From the NCBI GenBank assembly GCA_050730675.1, contig JBOHNM010000049.1, forward strand, positions 1-25,397: a DNA stretch of 25,397 nt, read 5' to 3'. The position numbers and the translations under genes were made by a program. Each line of letters opens with the position of its first letter. Positions within the stretch are counted from its first letter, which is position 1. Positions 1 through 7,070 of the stretch are shown here, in pieces. The notes beneath the pieces were generated by a model. That model searched no databases. It saw only the letters and a list, made by a program, of their open reading frames with translations, and was not told the DNA's origin. Origin of the DNA: JBOHNM01 sp050730675 (GTDB taxonomy: Bacteria; Planctomycetota; Phycisphaerae; Phycisphaerales; UBA1924).

Positions 1-213
1 GCTATCGCACGCGCCCTCATCAACCAGCCGCCGATTCTGCTGGCCGACGAGCCCACCGGCAACCTCGACCGCGCCACCGGCGGGGCGATTCTCGACCAGA
101 TCCTCGGCGTCCGGCGCGAGCATCAGCTCACGCTCGTCATGGTGACGCACGACCAGGAAATCGCCGCGCGAGCCGACCGAATAGTCAACCTTGTGGATGG
201 ACGCGTCGCGTAG
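1..213 (+). CDS. ABC transporter ATP-binding protein, C-terminal part (LolD/MacB type)
   Basis: Only the last 70 codons are in the window; the gene starts upstream. The visible part holds the end of the signature region (AIARAL), the Walker B and D-loop (LLADEPTGNLD) and the switch-histidine segment (VMVTHD), ending in DRIVNLVDGRVA and a TAG stop. The DEPTGNLD form is characteristic of the LolD/MacB/FtsE group, which powers lipoprotein release, macrolide-type efflux or cell-division transporters. The permease partner would lie upstream and cannot be seen, so the substrate cannot be assigned. Family confidence is high; subfamily is inference. Confidence 0.93.
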   Translation, partial: AIARALINQPPILLADEPTGNLDRATGGAILDQILGVRREHQLTLVMVTHDQEIAARADRIVNLVDGRVA

Positions 214-333
214 GGGGCTCCGCCTCAGTCCCGTGTGAGGGATCTTTCACTTGGGGTTCAGCGGTAAGTCGCGGGTTCCGCGGTATCGTCTAGGTACACG
301 GGCTGGAACGCCGGCCGTACCAGGAGAACCCCT

Positions 334-549
334 ATGCGTACCGCCATTGGCCTTGCCTTGATCGTCGTTGGAGTCATCCTGCTGGTCATGGGCTTCAATG
401 CCAGCGACTCTCTAGCTTCGGATTTCTCGCGCTTCTTTACCGGCAACCCGACCGATCGCTCGATCTGGCTGCTCGTGGGCGGCGCGGCCGCCGTGGTAGT
501 CGGCGTCGTCGTCGCGGCGCTCCCCGCCCGTGCACTTGCCCGAACCTAA
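334..549 (+). CDS. DUF3185 family small membrane protein
   Basis: A 71-residue protein with two membrane segments, about residues 4-21 and 44-63. The middle (FNASDSLASDFSRFFTGNPTDRSIWLL) matches the conserved core of the DUF3185 family, whose role is unknown. An AGGAGA ribosome binding site at 322-327 lies 6 nt before the ATG and supports this start. The gene follows the ABC ATPase by 120 bp and converges on the DUF1569 gene. A possible weak hairpin (CCGGCCC at 575-581 with GGGCCGG at 596-602) lies after it but runs into the end of the neighbour. It is probably an inner-membrane protein. Confidence 0.85.
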   Translation: MRTAIGLALIVVGVILLVMGFNASDSLASDFSRFFTGNPTDRSIWLLVGGAAAVVVGVVVAALPARALART

Positions 550-587
550 CTGGCTCTCCGACAGCACGCGATGCCCGGCCCTCCGCT

Positions 588-1088
588 TCACGCGCGGGCC
601 GGCGCTTCATAGAAGCTCAGATGGAGTTCCGCGTGCCGGAAGTGCATCGCTTTCCACTCCGCGTGCGACAGCGGACCGAAGATCGGGTGCGGGTCCTTTG
701 GCGGGCCCGCGGCCAGTCGCTCCCATGATCGCTTGCACCGTGCCCACCCCTCCTCGGTGGTGAACGGCTCGATCCCCATCGTGCCCTGCTTGATACGCGG
801 GATCTTCACCCCCGCGGGCATCGGCCCCTCGAAGAACTTCCTCTTCTGCATCTTGATCAGCACTTTGATGATCCACGGCGGCTTGAGTTGCGGCGGGAAC
901 CCGTCGTACGCGTAGTCGATGAACGCCGACAGGTGCCCCAGCGTCGTGCCCAGCGGCCAGTTGCCGATCTGTTTGAGTGTCCCCGAACGCTCGGCGGCGA
1001 CGAGCACCTCCGCATCGCGCAGCACCTCGTCCGGAGAATTGAACCGCAGCCTGCGCCGCCCCGCGACCTTGCCCGTGTCAACGCCCAT
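588..1088 (-). CDS. DUF1569 domain protein (DinB-like fold)
   Basis: A 166-residue soluble protein. It carries the features I associate with DUF1569: an N-terminal FNSPDEVLRDAEVL segment, NWPLGTTLGHLSAFIDYAYDGFP at about residues 43-65, and a C-terminal HxxHAELHLSF-like motif (MHFRHAELHLSFYE). The family belongs to the DinB/YfiT four-helix superfamily, often with a metal-binding histidine triad. H52 in the GHLS motif and the two C-terminal histidines could form that triad. It starts 12 bp after the stop of pgk on the same strand, so the two are probably cotranscribed. The substrate is unknown. Confidence 0.82.
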   Translation of the reverse strand: MGVDTGKVAGRRRLRFNSPDEVLRDAEVLVAAERSGTLKQIGNWPLGTTLGHLSAFIDYAYDGFPPQLKPPWIIKVLIKMQKRKFFEGPMPAGVKIPRIKQGTMGIEPFTTEEGWARCKRSWERLAAGPPKDPHPIFGPLSHAEWKAMHFRHAELHLSFYEAPARA

Positions 1089-1100
1089 GCCCAGCTCCCA

Positions 1101-2306
1101 TCACGCCTCGTCAAGCAGCGCCACCGTTGTGAACGGCTTGCCCGCCAGCATCTCCAGGCTCGCCCCGCCGCCCGTGCTCACGTGGCTGAACTTGCTCGCC
1201 AGGCCGAACTGCTCCGCCGCGGCGGCCGAATCGCCGCCCCCGACGATGCTGGTGGCGCCGGCGGCCGTCGCCGCGACGATCGACTCGGCGACCGAGCGCG
1301 TTCCGGCCTCGAACCGCTTCATCTCGAAGACCCCCATCGGCCCATTCCAGACGATCGTCTTGGAGGCTTTGATGGCCGCGCCGTAGGCCGCCTGGGTCTT
1401 GGGGCCGATGTCCAGGCCCATGAACCCCGGCTTGATCGTGTCGCCGAAGACCTGCACCTCGCCCTCGTTCGCGTCGAATTTGGTGCAGCAGACGTGATCC
1501 ATGGGCAAGTGCAACTGGCACTTGAGTTGAACCGCCTTCTCGATCATCTTGCGGGCGTGGTCGAGGTGCGTCTCCTCGACCCTGCTCGCCCCCACCTCGT
1601 GCCCCTGGGCCTTGAGGAACGTGTACGCCATCGCGCCGCCAACAAGAATGTGGTGGGCCTTGGGGAGCAGGTTCTCCACCAATGCGATCTTGTCGGAAAC
1701 CTTCGCCCCACCGAGGATCACCGTGAACGGCTTGGCCGGGTGGTGCAGCGCATCGCCGAGGTACTTCAGTTCTTTCTCCAGCAGCAGCCCCGCCACGCGC
1801 GGCTTGCCCGCCATCGCCTTGGGCACCGCGAACATGCTCCCGTCCTCGCGGTGCGCCGTCCCGAACGCGTCGTTGCAGTAGATATCGCCGTAGATCGCCA
1901 GTTTCGCGGCGTACTCCGCCTCACCCTTCTTCTCCCCCTTGGCGAACCGCACGTTCTCGAGCAGCACGATATCCCCCGGCTTGGCCGCCGCGGCCGCGGC
2001 CGCGCTCTTCGCGTCGGTGAGGTCGTCCGATGGGAACTGCACGGGCTTGCCCAGCAGCTGCCCGAGCCGCTCCGCGACCGGCTTGAGCGAGAACTCCGCC
2101 TCGAAGCCCTTGCCCTCGGGCCGGCCCAGGTGTGACATCAGGATGCACGAGCCCCCGCGGTCGAGCACGCTCTTGAGTGTTGGCAGCGCCTCGCGGATGC
2201 GACGGTCGTCGGTGATCTTGCCGTCCTCGATCGGAACGTTGAAATCCACACGGATCAGGACGCGCTTGGCCTTGACATCAGTTTGAGCGATGGTTTTCTT
2301 CGGCAC
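1101..2306 (-). CDS. pgk: Phosphoglycerate kinase
   Basis: Cytoplasmic glycolytic enzyme that transfers the acyl phosphate of 1,3-bisphosphoglycerate to ADP. The 401-residue length is normal for bacterial PGK. Visible motifs in order are RVDFNVP (about residue 19), SHLGRP (58), LLENVRF (115), GGAKVSDK (199), the nucleotide-site NGPMGVFE (about 320) and GGGDSAAA (about 355), then STGGGASLEML near the end. I chose the GTG at 2306 over the upstream ATG at 2360 because PKKTIAQTDV is the normal PGK beginning and a GGAGAG site lies just upstream. The DUF1569 gene follows 12 bp downstream. No other glycolytic gene is adjacent. Confidence 0.97.
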   Translation of the reverse strand: MPKKTIAQTDVKAKRVLIRVDFNVPIEDGKITDDRRIREALPTLKSVLDRGGSCILMSHLGRPEGKGFEAEFSLKPVAERLGQLLGKPVQFPSDDLTDAKSAAAAAAAKPGDIVLLENVRFAKGEKKGEAEYAAKLAIYGDIYCNDAFGTAHREDGSMFAVPKAMAGKPRVAGLLLEKELKYLGDALHHPAKPFTVILGGAKVSDKIALVENLLPKAHHILVGGAMAYTFLKAQGHEVGASRVEETHLDHARKMIEKAVQLKCQLHLPMDHVCCTKFDANEGEVQVFGDTIKPGFMGLDIGPKTQAAYGAAIKASKTIVWNGPMGVFEMKRFEAGTRSVAESIVAATAAGATSIVGGGDSAAAAEQFGLASKFSHVSTGGGASLEMLAGKPFTTVALLDEA

Positions 2307-2311
2307 GAGGG

Positions 2312-2317
2312 CTCTCC
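2312..2317 (-). promoter_or_regulatory. Ribosome binding site deciding the pgk GTG start
   Basis: GGAGAG on the minus strand, 5 nt before the GTG at 2306. No comparable site precedes the in-frame ATG at 2360, and the 18 extra residues it would add do not resemble PGK. Confidence 0.7.
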
Positions 2318-2473
2318 GTGAAAGGCGCGATGGTAGCGGTTGCGCCGATTGCCACAGCAAACCGGCGATTTGGATGTCCCCGACAAGCCCTATGGACGCA
2401 ATAGCTACTGAACCGGGTCGTTACACACACGTCCGCCGGGTGTGCAGACCTGAGCGTTCACAAGGAGTCGGTC

Positions 2474-3418
2474 ATGAATCGTGGGCTCACGCTCTCAGTC
2501 GCCGCAATCCTCTTCTTTGCCGGCAGCGCACTGGCGCAGCAGACCTCCGAACCGATCGGCAGCGCCAACGTCCAGGCCCAGCCTGACGGCAACGGGCAGG
2601 GTCACGACACCGATGGCCGCAAGCACCGTCCCCGCGACCAGGCTGGCCCGGGTGGCGAGGGCAAGGCGGGCAAGGTCGACAAGGCCGCCAAGAAGCACAA
2701 GCACGGCAAGCACAAGATGGGCAAACACCGCGGGCACGGCCCGGGTGGTCACGGTGGCCCCGGCGGCGGCAAGCGGGCAGGCTTCGGTCCTGGCCCGCAG
2801 GCCGGATTCGGACCTGGCCAATTCGGCCCCGGTCCCGGCGGCCCGCGTGGCGGTGGGCCCAGCGGCTTCCAAGGCGGCGATGGGCAGTTCCGCGGCCCCA
2901 TGGGTCAGGCCGGTCCGGGCGGCCCGGGCCAAGGTAAGCAATTCCAGGGTGGTCCCGGCCCCGGTCAGGGCCCGATGGGCCCTGGCCCCGGACGCATGCA
3001 GCCTGGCCCGGGCCCGGGTCAGTTTGGCCCCGGTCCCCGCGGCGGCGGCCAGTTCCGCGGCCCCATGGGTCCGGGCGGCCCAGGTGGCCCAGGTGAATTC
3101 CAAGGCGGGCCGCGCTTCGGCCCCGGCCAAGGCAACCGCATGCAGAGCGGCGGCCCTGGCGACTTCCAGCAACGCGTCCCCGGTCCGCGTGGCCAGGGCT
3201 TCGGCGGTCCCGATCAGTTCCGGGGCGGCGGTCAGCAAGGCCCGGGTGGTCCTGGCGGCGGTCCGAAGATGCGTCAGGGTGGTCCGCAGGGTGGCCCGAG
3301 CCAAGGCCCCGGCCCCGGTCGGCGCGGCCCGCGTGGCCAAGGCGGCCCCGAAGGTCCCGGTGGCCCGCAAGGTCGCGGCGGCCCCAATGGCGAGCAACCC
3401 CCGCCGATGAACCCGTAA
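2474..3418 (+). CDS. Secreted Gly/Pro-rich low-complexity protein
   Basis: A 314-residue protein with a signal peptide (MNRGLTLSVAAILFFAGSALA, cleavage before QQ at about residue 22). A short basic His/Lys stretch (residues 68-100) comes next, and the remainder is almost wholly Gly, Pro, Gln and Arg with Phe and Met at intervals. It resembles collagen-like sequence but does not keep a strict G-X-Y register. The ribosome binding site AAGGAG (2462-2467) is strong and well placed before the ATG, and the signal peptide selects this frame over other long open frames here. A strong hairpin follows the stop. It may be an extracellular, envelope-matrix or biofilm component, but no function can be assigned. 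Confidence 0.75.
   Translation: MNRGLTLSVAAILFFAGSALAQQTSEPIGSANVQAQPDGNGQGHDTDGRKHRPRDQAGPGGEGKAGKVDKAAKKHKHGKHKMGKHRGHGPGGHGGPGGGKRAGFGPGPQAGFGPGQFGPGPGGPRGGGPSGFQGGDGQFRGPMGQAGPGGPGQGKQFQGGPGPGQGPMGPGPGRMQPGPGPGQFGPGPRGGGQFRGPMGPGGPGGPGEFQGGPRFGPGQGNRMQSGGPGDFQQRVPGPRGQGFGGPDQFRGGGQQGPGGPGGGPKMRQGGPQGGPSQGPGPGRRGPRGQGGPEGPGGPQGRGGPNGEQPPPMNP
2879..3154 (+). repeat. Internal coding repeat in the Gly/Pro-rich gene
   Basis: Two degenerate units of about 55 codons. Each begins with G(D/G)GQFRGPMG, continues through GPGGPG and FQGGP and ends near RMQ. QFRGPMG falls at residues 138-144 and 193-199. The unit appears again in decayed form as DQFRGGG at about residue 247, which suggests growth by tandem duplication. 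Confidence 0.5.
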
Positions 3419-3445
3419 CCCCGCCACACAATCAAGTCATACACG

Positions 3446-3474
3446 CAACAACCCCGCGGCACGCGGGGTTGTTG
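3446..3474 (+). terminator. Perfect 13-bp hairpin between convergent genes
   Basis: CAACAACCCCGCG (3446-3458), loop GCA, then CGCGGGGTTGTTG (3462-3474), followed by TCATTT. The stem is perfect. It lies 28 bp after the stop of the Gly/Pro-rich gene and 28 bp from the stop of the opposing gene, so it can serve both. The T tract is short on the plus strand and absent on the minus strand. Confidence 0.75.
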
Positions 3475-3501
3475 TCATTTCGGAGTTGTCGAAGTTCGTG
3501 G

Positions 3502-4566
3502 TCACTGCCCGGGCACGATATCGCTCGGTCGGTTGACCATGTACATCGTCGGCAGCAGGTAGTTGCGCGACTTGTACGTCGTCACGATGCCGCTCACCGA
3601 CATCGTCGCCGCCTCGCCGCCGCGCTCGGCGACGCGTTCCATCGCCTGCAGGTTCATGCACGGCAGCAGCAGCAGCGCCGGCTCGCTCTTGCCCGCCGCG
3701 TCGGCATCGAATGTCAGGGCCCAGTCGCCATCGGGCTGGCGGATCATCCGCCCGCGCCGCGAGGTGATCATCGAACCCTCGCGCAGCAGCTTCTCCGGCG
3801 GTACCGTCGGGATACTCGGCCCCGTCGAGTGCGTCGGCGCGGGTGCAGCCCCGGGCGCCGGCACCGCCAGCACCGGGCGTGCGGCATCGCGCTCGCGGGC
3901 TGCGTCCTCAAGCTTGTTGATCATCCCTGCCGGGTCGGCGTTCCCATTCTCTGCGGGCTTCGGCTCGGCCGGCTTCGGTTCTGCGGGCTTGGCCGTGGGG
4001 GCGGGGACGCCGGCACGCACGATCTCCGCCGGGCGGTCCATCAGCAGGTAATTGCGCCCCTTGAACGCCATCACCTGCCCGCTGACGTTGAACCGCGCCG
4101 TGGGGTCGGCCCGGTCGGCGATCCGCTCGAGGTTCTGTAGGTTGGTGTTGGGCAGCAGCGGCATCGGCCGCTCGGCCGCGCCGTGCTCGTCGAGGTCGAA
4201 CGTGAACACCACCTCGCCATCGGGGAGTTTGCTCACGGTCCCGCGACGGGACAACAGGAATGTGCCCTGCCGCACCAGCCGTCCGGCCATCACGGAGTTT
4301 GCCCCACCTCTGACCGCGCCCGGTAGCCCCTGCACGACCGCTCCGGGCACCGTCGGCTTGATCGTCGGGCGATTGCGCCGCGCCGCCTCAAGTTCGCGCA
4401 GCAATTCGTCCGGCTTGGGCGCCGGCGGCGTCGCGGGAGCAGGGGGAGCCGGCGCTGGCGGGGGCGTCTTCGGTGCGGGCGTGGTCGCAGGCTCCTGCGC
4501 CGCCACGGGCGCACCCATCAGGCACAGCAGGCACACCAGCGCAGCAGAGCGGAATCGGTGTTCCAT
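3502..4566 (-). CDS. Secreted protein with a duplicated ~85-residue domain
   Basis: A 354-residue protein with a signal peptide (residues 1-23, cleavage after PVAA) and a Pro/Ala-rich linker (25-52). Two related domains follow, at about 98-184 and 261-351, separated by a second Pro/Ala/Lys/Glu linker with AEPKP repeats. Shared landmarks are SRRG, then LPDG/QPDG, (F/L)TFD, LLP.(T/M)NLQ..ER(I/V)A, (V/M)SG.V....(G/S)RNYLL, and RP(A/S)(E/D)IV at the end. I do not recognise the domain; it looks beta-rich. The open frame continues upstream to 5562, but that part overlaps the tRNA and the MoxR gene and is not coding. The ATG at 4566 begins the signal peptide and has no clear ribosome binding site. 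Confidence 0.82.
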   Translation of the reverse strand: MEHRFRSAALVCLLCLMGAPVAAQEPATTPAPKTPPPAPAPPAPATPPAPKPDELLRELEAARRNRPTIKPTVPGAVVQGLPGAVRGGANSVMAGRLVRQGTFLLSRRGTVSKLPDGEVVFTFDLDEHGAAERPMPLLPNTNLQNLERIADRADPTARFNVSGQVMAFKGRNYLLMDRPAEIVRAGVPAPTAKPAEPKPAEPKPAENGNADPAGMINKLEDAARERDAARPVLAVPAPGAAPAPTHSTGPSIPTVPPEKLLREGSMITSRRGRMIRQPDGDWALTFDADAAGKSEPALLLLPCMNLQAMERVAERGGEAATMSVSGIVTTYKSRNYLLPTMYMVNRPSDIVPGQ

Positions 4567-4633
4567 CGCCACATGATATCGGCTGGATGCACGCCGCCGC
4601 ACAGCCGCACGGGTCGCGCACCCCGGTTTCCGC

Positions 4634-4661
4634 TTGACGGTGGCCCCCGACCGTCTACCGT
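4634..4661 (+). promoter_or_regulatory. Possible -35/-10 promoter for the tRNA
   Basis: TTGACG (4634-4639), a 16-nt spacer, then TACCGT (4656-4661). The -35 box is nearly consensus and the -10 box is poor. Initiation would fall about 10 nt before the tRNA 5' end. This is inference from position and similarity. Confidence 0.4.
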
Positions 4662-4678
4662 TCTCACGCAGAAATCCC

Positions 4679-4761
4679 GGCCGCGTACCAAAGTGGACGA
4701 ATGGAGCGGATTGCAAATCCGTTTGCGCAAGCACTCGTCGGTTCGAATCCGACCGCGGCCT
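4679..4761 (+). tRNA. tRNA-Cys (GCA) with an extended variable arm
   Basis: Acceptor GGCCGCG (4679-4685) pairs with CGCGGCC (4754-4760), and T4761 is the discriminator. A 3-bp D stem CCA/TGG is followed by anticodon stem GCGGA/TCCGT (4706-4710/4718-4722) around TTGCAAA, giving anticodon GCA at 4713-4715. The T arm is GTCGG-TTCGAAT-CCGAC (4737-4753). CCA is not encoded. The variable region is 14 nt (4723-4736), where class I tRNAs such as tRNA-Cys normally have 4-5. It can fold as TGC-GCAA-GCA, a 3-bp stem closed by a GNRA tetraloop. The overall shape resembles bacterial tRNA-Tyr. Cys is assigned from the anticodon and from the U discriminator typical of tRNA-Cys. Confidence 0.88.
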
Positions 4762-4788
4762 TTCCCGCCCCCCTCGGGGCGCCCCACC

Positions 4789-5853
4789 ATGAGCCAAGCC
4801 AGTGCAACGGTCAGTACGGTGAGCGTGGAGCAGGTCCAGGCCCGCGCCGAGGCCTTCCGCCGCGACTACGCCGCCGTCCAAGCCGAGGTCGCCAAGGCCG
4901 TCGTCGGCCACGGCGAGATCGTTGAGGGCGTCATCACCGCCATGTTCTGCGCCGGGCACGTGCTGCTGGAGGGCGTGCCGGGCATCGGCAAGACGCTCCT
5001 CATCCGCACCCTCAGCCGGGCTCTGCACCTGGGCTTCTCTCGCATCCAGTTCACGCCCGACCTCATGCCCGCCGACATCACCGGCACCACGGTCGTCGTC
5101 GAGCAGGACCGCCCCGACGGCTCTCGCGCCCGCCAGTTCGTCTTCCAACGCGGCCCCATCTTCGCCCAGATGGTCCTCGCCGACGAGATCAATCGCGCCA
5201 CGCCCAAGACCCAGGCCGCCATGCTCGAGGCCATGGCCGAGCACTCCGTCACCGTCGGCGGCGTCTCGCACCGGCTCGAAAAACCCTTCTTCGTGATGGC
5301 CACGCAGAACCCGCTCGAGCAGGAAGGCACCTACCCGCTCCCCGAGGCCCAGCTCGACCGTTTCCTCTTCAAGCTCCTCGTCGGTGCCTCGTCGCGGGCC
5401 GAGCTCTCCTCGATCCTCGACCGCACCACCGCCGGCTACGAACCCAGGATTGAGCCGGTCCTGGATGCCGCGAAAATCGTCGAGCACCAGCACCTTGTCC
5501 GCGCCGTGCCGATCGCCAAGCACGTGCAGGACTACGCCGTGCGCCTGACGCTCGGCACCCACCCCAAGGCGACCGGCGGTGGGGTGTACTCAACGCCGAT
5601 GGTCGAGCGATTCGTCAAGGTCGGCGCATCGCCGCGTGCAGCGCAAGCCCTCGTGCTCGCCGCCAAGTGCCGCGCACTGATCGACGGCCGCACCAGCGTT
5701 TCCGTTGCGGATATCAAGCGGCTGGCCAATGCCGCCCTCCGCCACCGCCTGATCCTGAATTTCGAGGCCCAGGCCGAGGGCGTGACCACCGACGCAGTGG
5801 TGGACAACCTGATCGGCACGCTGCCGCAGGCCGCCGACGATCAGCTCAACTGA
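4789..5853 (+). CDS. MoxR-family AAA+ ATPase
   Basis: A 354-residue cytoplasmic AAA+ ATPase, the usual MoxR length. Visible are Walker A GVPGIGKT (62-69), FTPDLMPADITG (88-99), FVFQRGPIF (117-125), Walker B VLADEINRA (129-137), sensor ATQNP (171-175) and LPEAQLDRF (184-192). MoxR proteins act as chaperone-like ATPases, commonly with DUF58/VWA-domain partners, in metal insertion, envelope or stress functions. No such partner follows here: the next gene is on the other strand. I chose the ATG at 4789, 27 bp after the tRNA, because the upstream part of the open frame overlaps the tRNA. No good ribosome binding site is visible. Confidence 0.95.
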   Translation: MSQASATVSTVSVEQVQARAEAFRRDYAAVQAEVAKAVVGHGEIVEGVITAMFCAGHVLLEGVPGIGKTLLIRTLSRALHLGFSRIQFTPDLMPADITGTTVVVEQDRPDGSRARQFVFQRGPIFAQMVLADEINRATPKTQAAMLEAMAEHSVTVGGVSHRLEKPFFVMATQNPLEQEGTYPLPEAQLDRFLFKLLVGASSRAELSSILDRTTAGYEPRIEPVLDAAKIVEHQHLVRAVPIAKHVQDYAVRLTLGTHPKATGGGVYSTPMVERFVKVGASPRAAQALVLAAKCRALIDGRTSVSVADIKRLANAALRHRLILNFEAQAEGVTTDAVVDNLIGTLPQAADDQLN

Positions 5854-5872
5854 GATGCCGAGGTTCGCCGCC

Positions 5873-6559
5873 TCACGTCGGCTTGGACCACCGGTCCACC
5901 CAGAACAGCCGGTAGACCACCGCCGCAACGCTCGCGCCGACGATCGGCCCGATCATATACGCGTACCACATCGTCCACTTGCCGCCGACGATCGCCGGCC
6001 CCAGCGTGCGTGCGGGATTCATCGAGGCGCCGGTGTACGGCCCTGCCACAAGAATGCACATCGTCACCGTCAAGCCGATCACAAACCCGCCCAGCCGATG
6101 CGCCCGATCATCCACCGTGGCGCCCAGAACCGAGACCATCAACGCAAACGTGCACAGCGCCTCAAACCCCATCACGCGCCCGACAAACCCCATGTCGGTC
6201 AGCAACCCGCTGGTTGCGCCCGCCTTGGCGATCGCGCCTATGCCGGTGGTCGTGGCCGCCAGCATCGCGATGGCCCATGTCCCGCACACCGCCCCGATCA
6301 CCTGCGCGACGATGAACACCCCCGCCCGCGCCGGCGTCTGCTTCCCCGCGACGATCAGCCCGATCGAAACGGCGGGATTGAACTGAGCCCCCGAGATGTA
6401 CATGCATGCGCAGATGAACACGGACAACGCCAGCCCATGCGAGAGCGCGATGCCGATCAACCCGACCATCTGCACATTCGCGATCGCCCCGATCCCGAAA
6501 AAGCACAACGCGAACGTTCCGATGAATTCGGCGACGATCGCCGGCGCGAGCGGTTTCAT
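5873..6559 (-). CDS. Aquaporin / MIP-family channel
   Basis: A 228-residue six-helix membrane channel for water or small neutral solutes. Both half-helix motifs are intact: first SGAQFNPAVS and second TGASMNPARTLGPA, the latter with the conserved Arg of the selectivity filter. The N-terminal AEFIGTFALCFFG is typical of the family. I chose the ATG at 6559 because a GGGAG site (6568-6572) lies 8 nt before it; a GTG 9 nt further upstream would sit directly against that site. Whether it is a water-specific or glycerol-conducting member cannot be judged from these motifs. It converges on the MoxR gene with a gap of 19 bp. Confidence 0.95.
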   Translation of the reverse strand: MKPLAPAIVAEFIGTFALCFFGIGAIANVQMVGLIGIALSHGLALSVFICACMYISGAQFNPAVSIGLIVAGKQTPARAGVFIVAQVIGAVCGTWAIAMLAATTTGIGAIAKAGATSGLLTDMGFVGRVMGFEALCTFALMVSVLGATVDDRAHRLGGFVIGLTVTMCILVAGPYTGASMNPARTLGPAIVGGKWTMWYAYMIGPIVGASVAAVVYRLFWVDRWSKPT

Positions 6560-6567
6560 GCAAGGCA

Positions 6568-6572
6568 CTCCC
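6568..6572 (-). promoter_or_regulatory. Ribosome binding site deciding the aquaporin start
   Basis: GGGAG on the minus strand, 8 nt from the ATG at 6559. It overlaps the alternative GTG at 6568, which argues against that GTG. Confidence 0.6.
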
Positions 6573-6634
6573 GAAGGTGGGCGGGAGTGTTGCAGACCTG
6601 CCTTGGAGAATCAAACGTCCGTCAAACGGCTCGC

Positions 6635-6955
6635 TCACGCCGCCGCGTAGTGGTCCGTCGGCGTGGTGTGGAGGTGCGGCTGCACAACCAGCCGACTCAC
6701 CCATCCACCGTCGCGGCTCATCTTGACGCCGTGCGCGGCGTAGTCGGCGAGCCAGATCGACCCGTCCACCAGGTAGACAAACTGGTGCTCCCCGGCGGGA
6801 ACCTCCATCGACACTGTCCACCATCCGGGGTTTTCTCGCGTCATGGCCGCCTTGTGGTCGCGCCAGTCCGTAAAGTCACCCAGCACCTCTACGCGCCCGG
6901 CGTGCGGAAGGTAAACGCGGAAAGTCGTTCGGCCGTCAGTTGTGGCGAAAACCAT
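6635..6955 (-). CDS. Small CBM48 / AMPK-type glycogen-binding domain protein
   Basis: A 106-residue protein consisting of a single early-set beta-sandwich. It shows RVYLPHAGRVEVLGDFTDW (12-31), GWWTVSMEVPAGEHQFVYLVDG (44-65) and WLADYAAHGV (68-77). These are the hallmarks of the CBM48/AMPK-beta carbohydrate-binding fold found in glycogen-branching enzymes and as free-standing small proteins. No catalytic domain is attached. The ATG at 6955 has GGAG at 6962-6965 with 6-nt spacing; the longer open frame to 7045 has no family similarity. It is divergent from the secreted protein at 7071. Glycogen or another alpha-glucan is the likely ligand, by family only. Confidence 0.85.
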   Translation of the reverse strand: MVFATTDGRTTFRVYLPHAGRVEVLGDFTDWRDHKAAMTRENPGWWTVSMEVPAGEHQFVYLVDGSIWLADYAAHGVKMSRDGGWVSRLVVQPHLHTTPTDHYAAA

Positions 6956-7070
6956 GCGAAGCTCCAGCACGCCGGACAAACTGATGCTCGCCCTGCGCAA
7001 AGGGTTCCACTGCGCAATGGTCGCACCAATATCGAACGGTTGCAAGCCCTTCTTCGCGCTTGCCCTTCAA

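Noticed and set aside
1512..1530. Sigma-54-like TGGCAC-N5-TTGA on the plus strand
   Set aside because: It is inside pgk in antisense with no plus-strand gene downstream and a poor -12 element.
888..2135. 415-codon plus-strand open frame
   Set aside because: It is antisense to pgk and the DUF1569 gene; its Arg/His-rich translation is typical of a shadow frame.
2481..3431. Several other long open frames on both strands across the Gly/Pro-rich gene
   Set aside because: Low-complexity GC-rich DNA lacks stop codons in most frames. Only the frame from 2474 has a signal peptide and a good ribosome binding site.
4567..5562. Upstream extension of the minus-strand frame at 3502
   Set aside because: It runs antisense through the tRNA and the MoxR gene and has no protein-like composition; a signal peptide begins at 4566.
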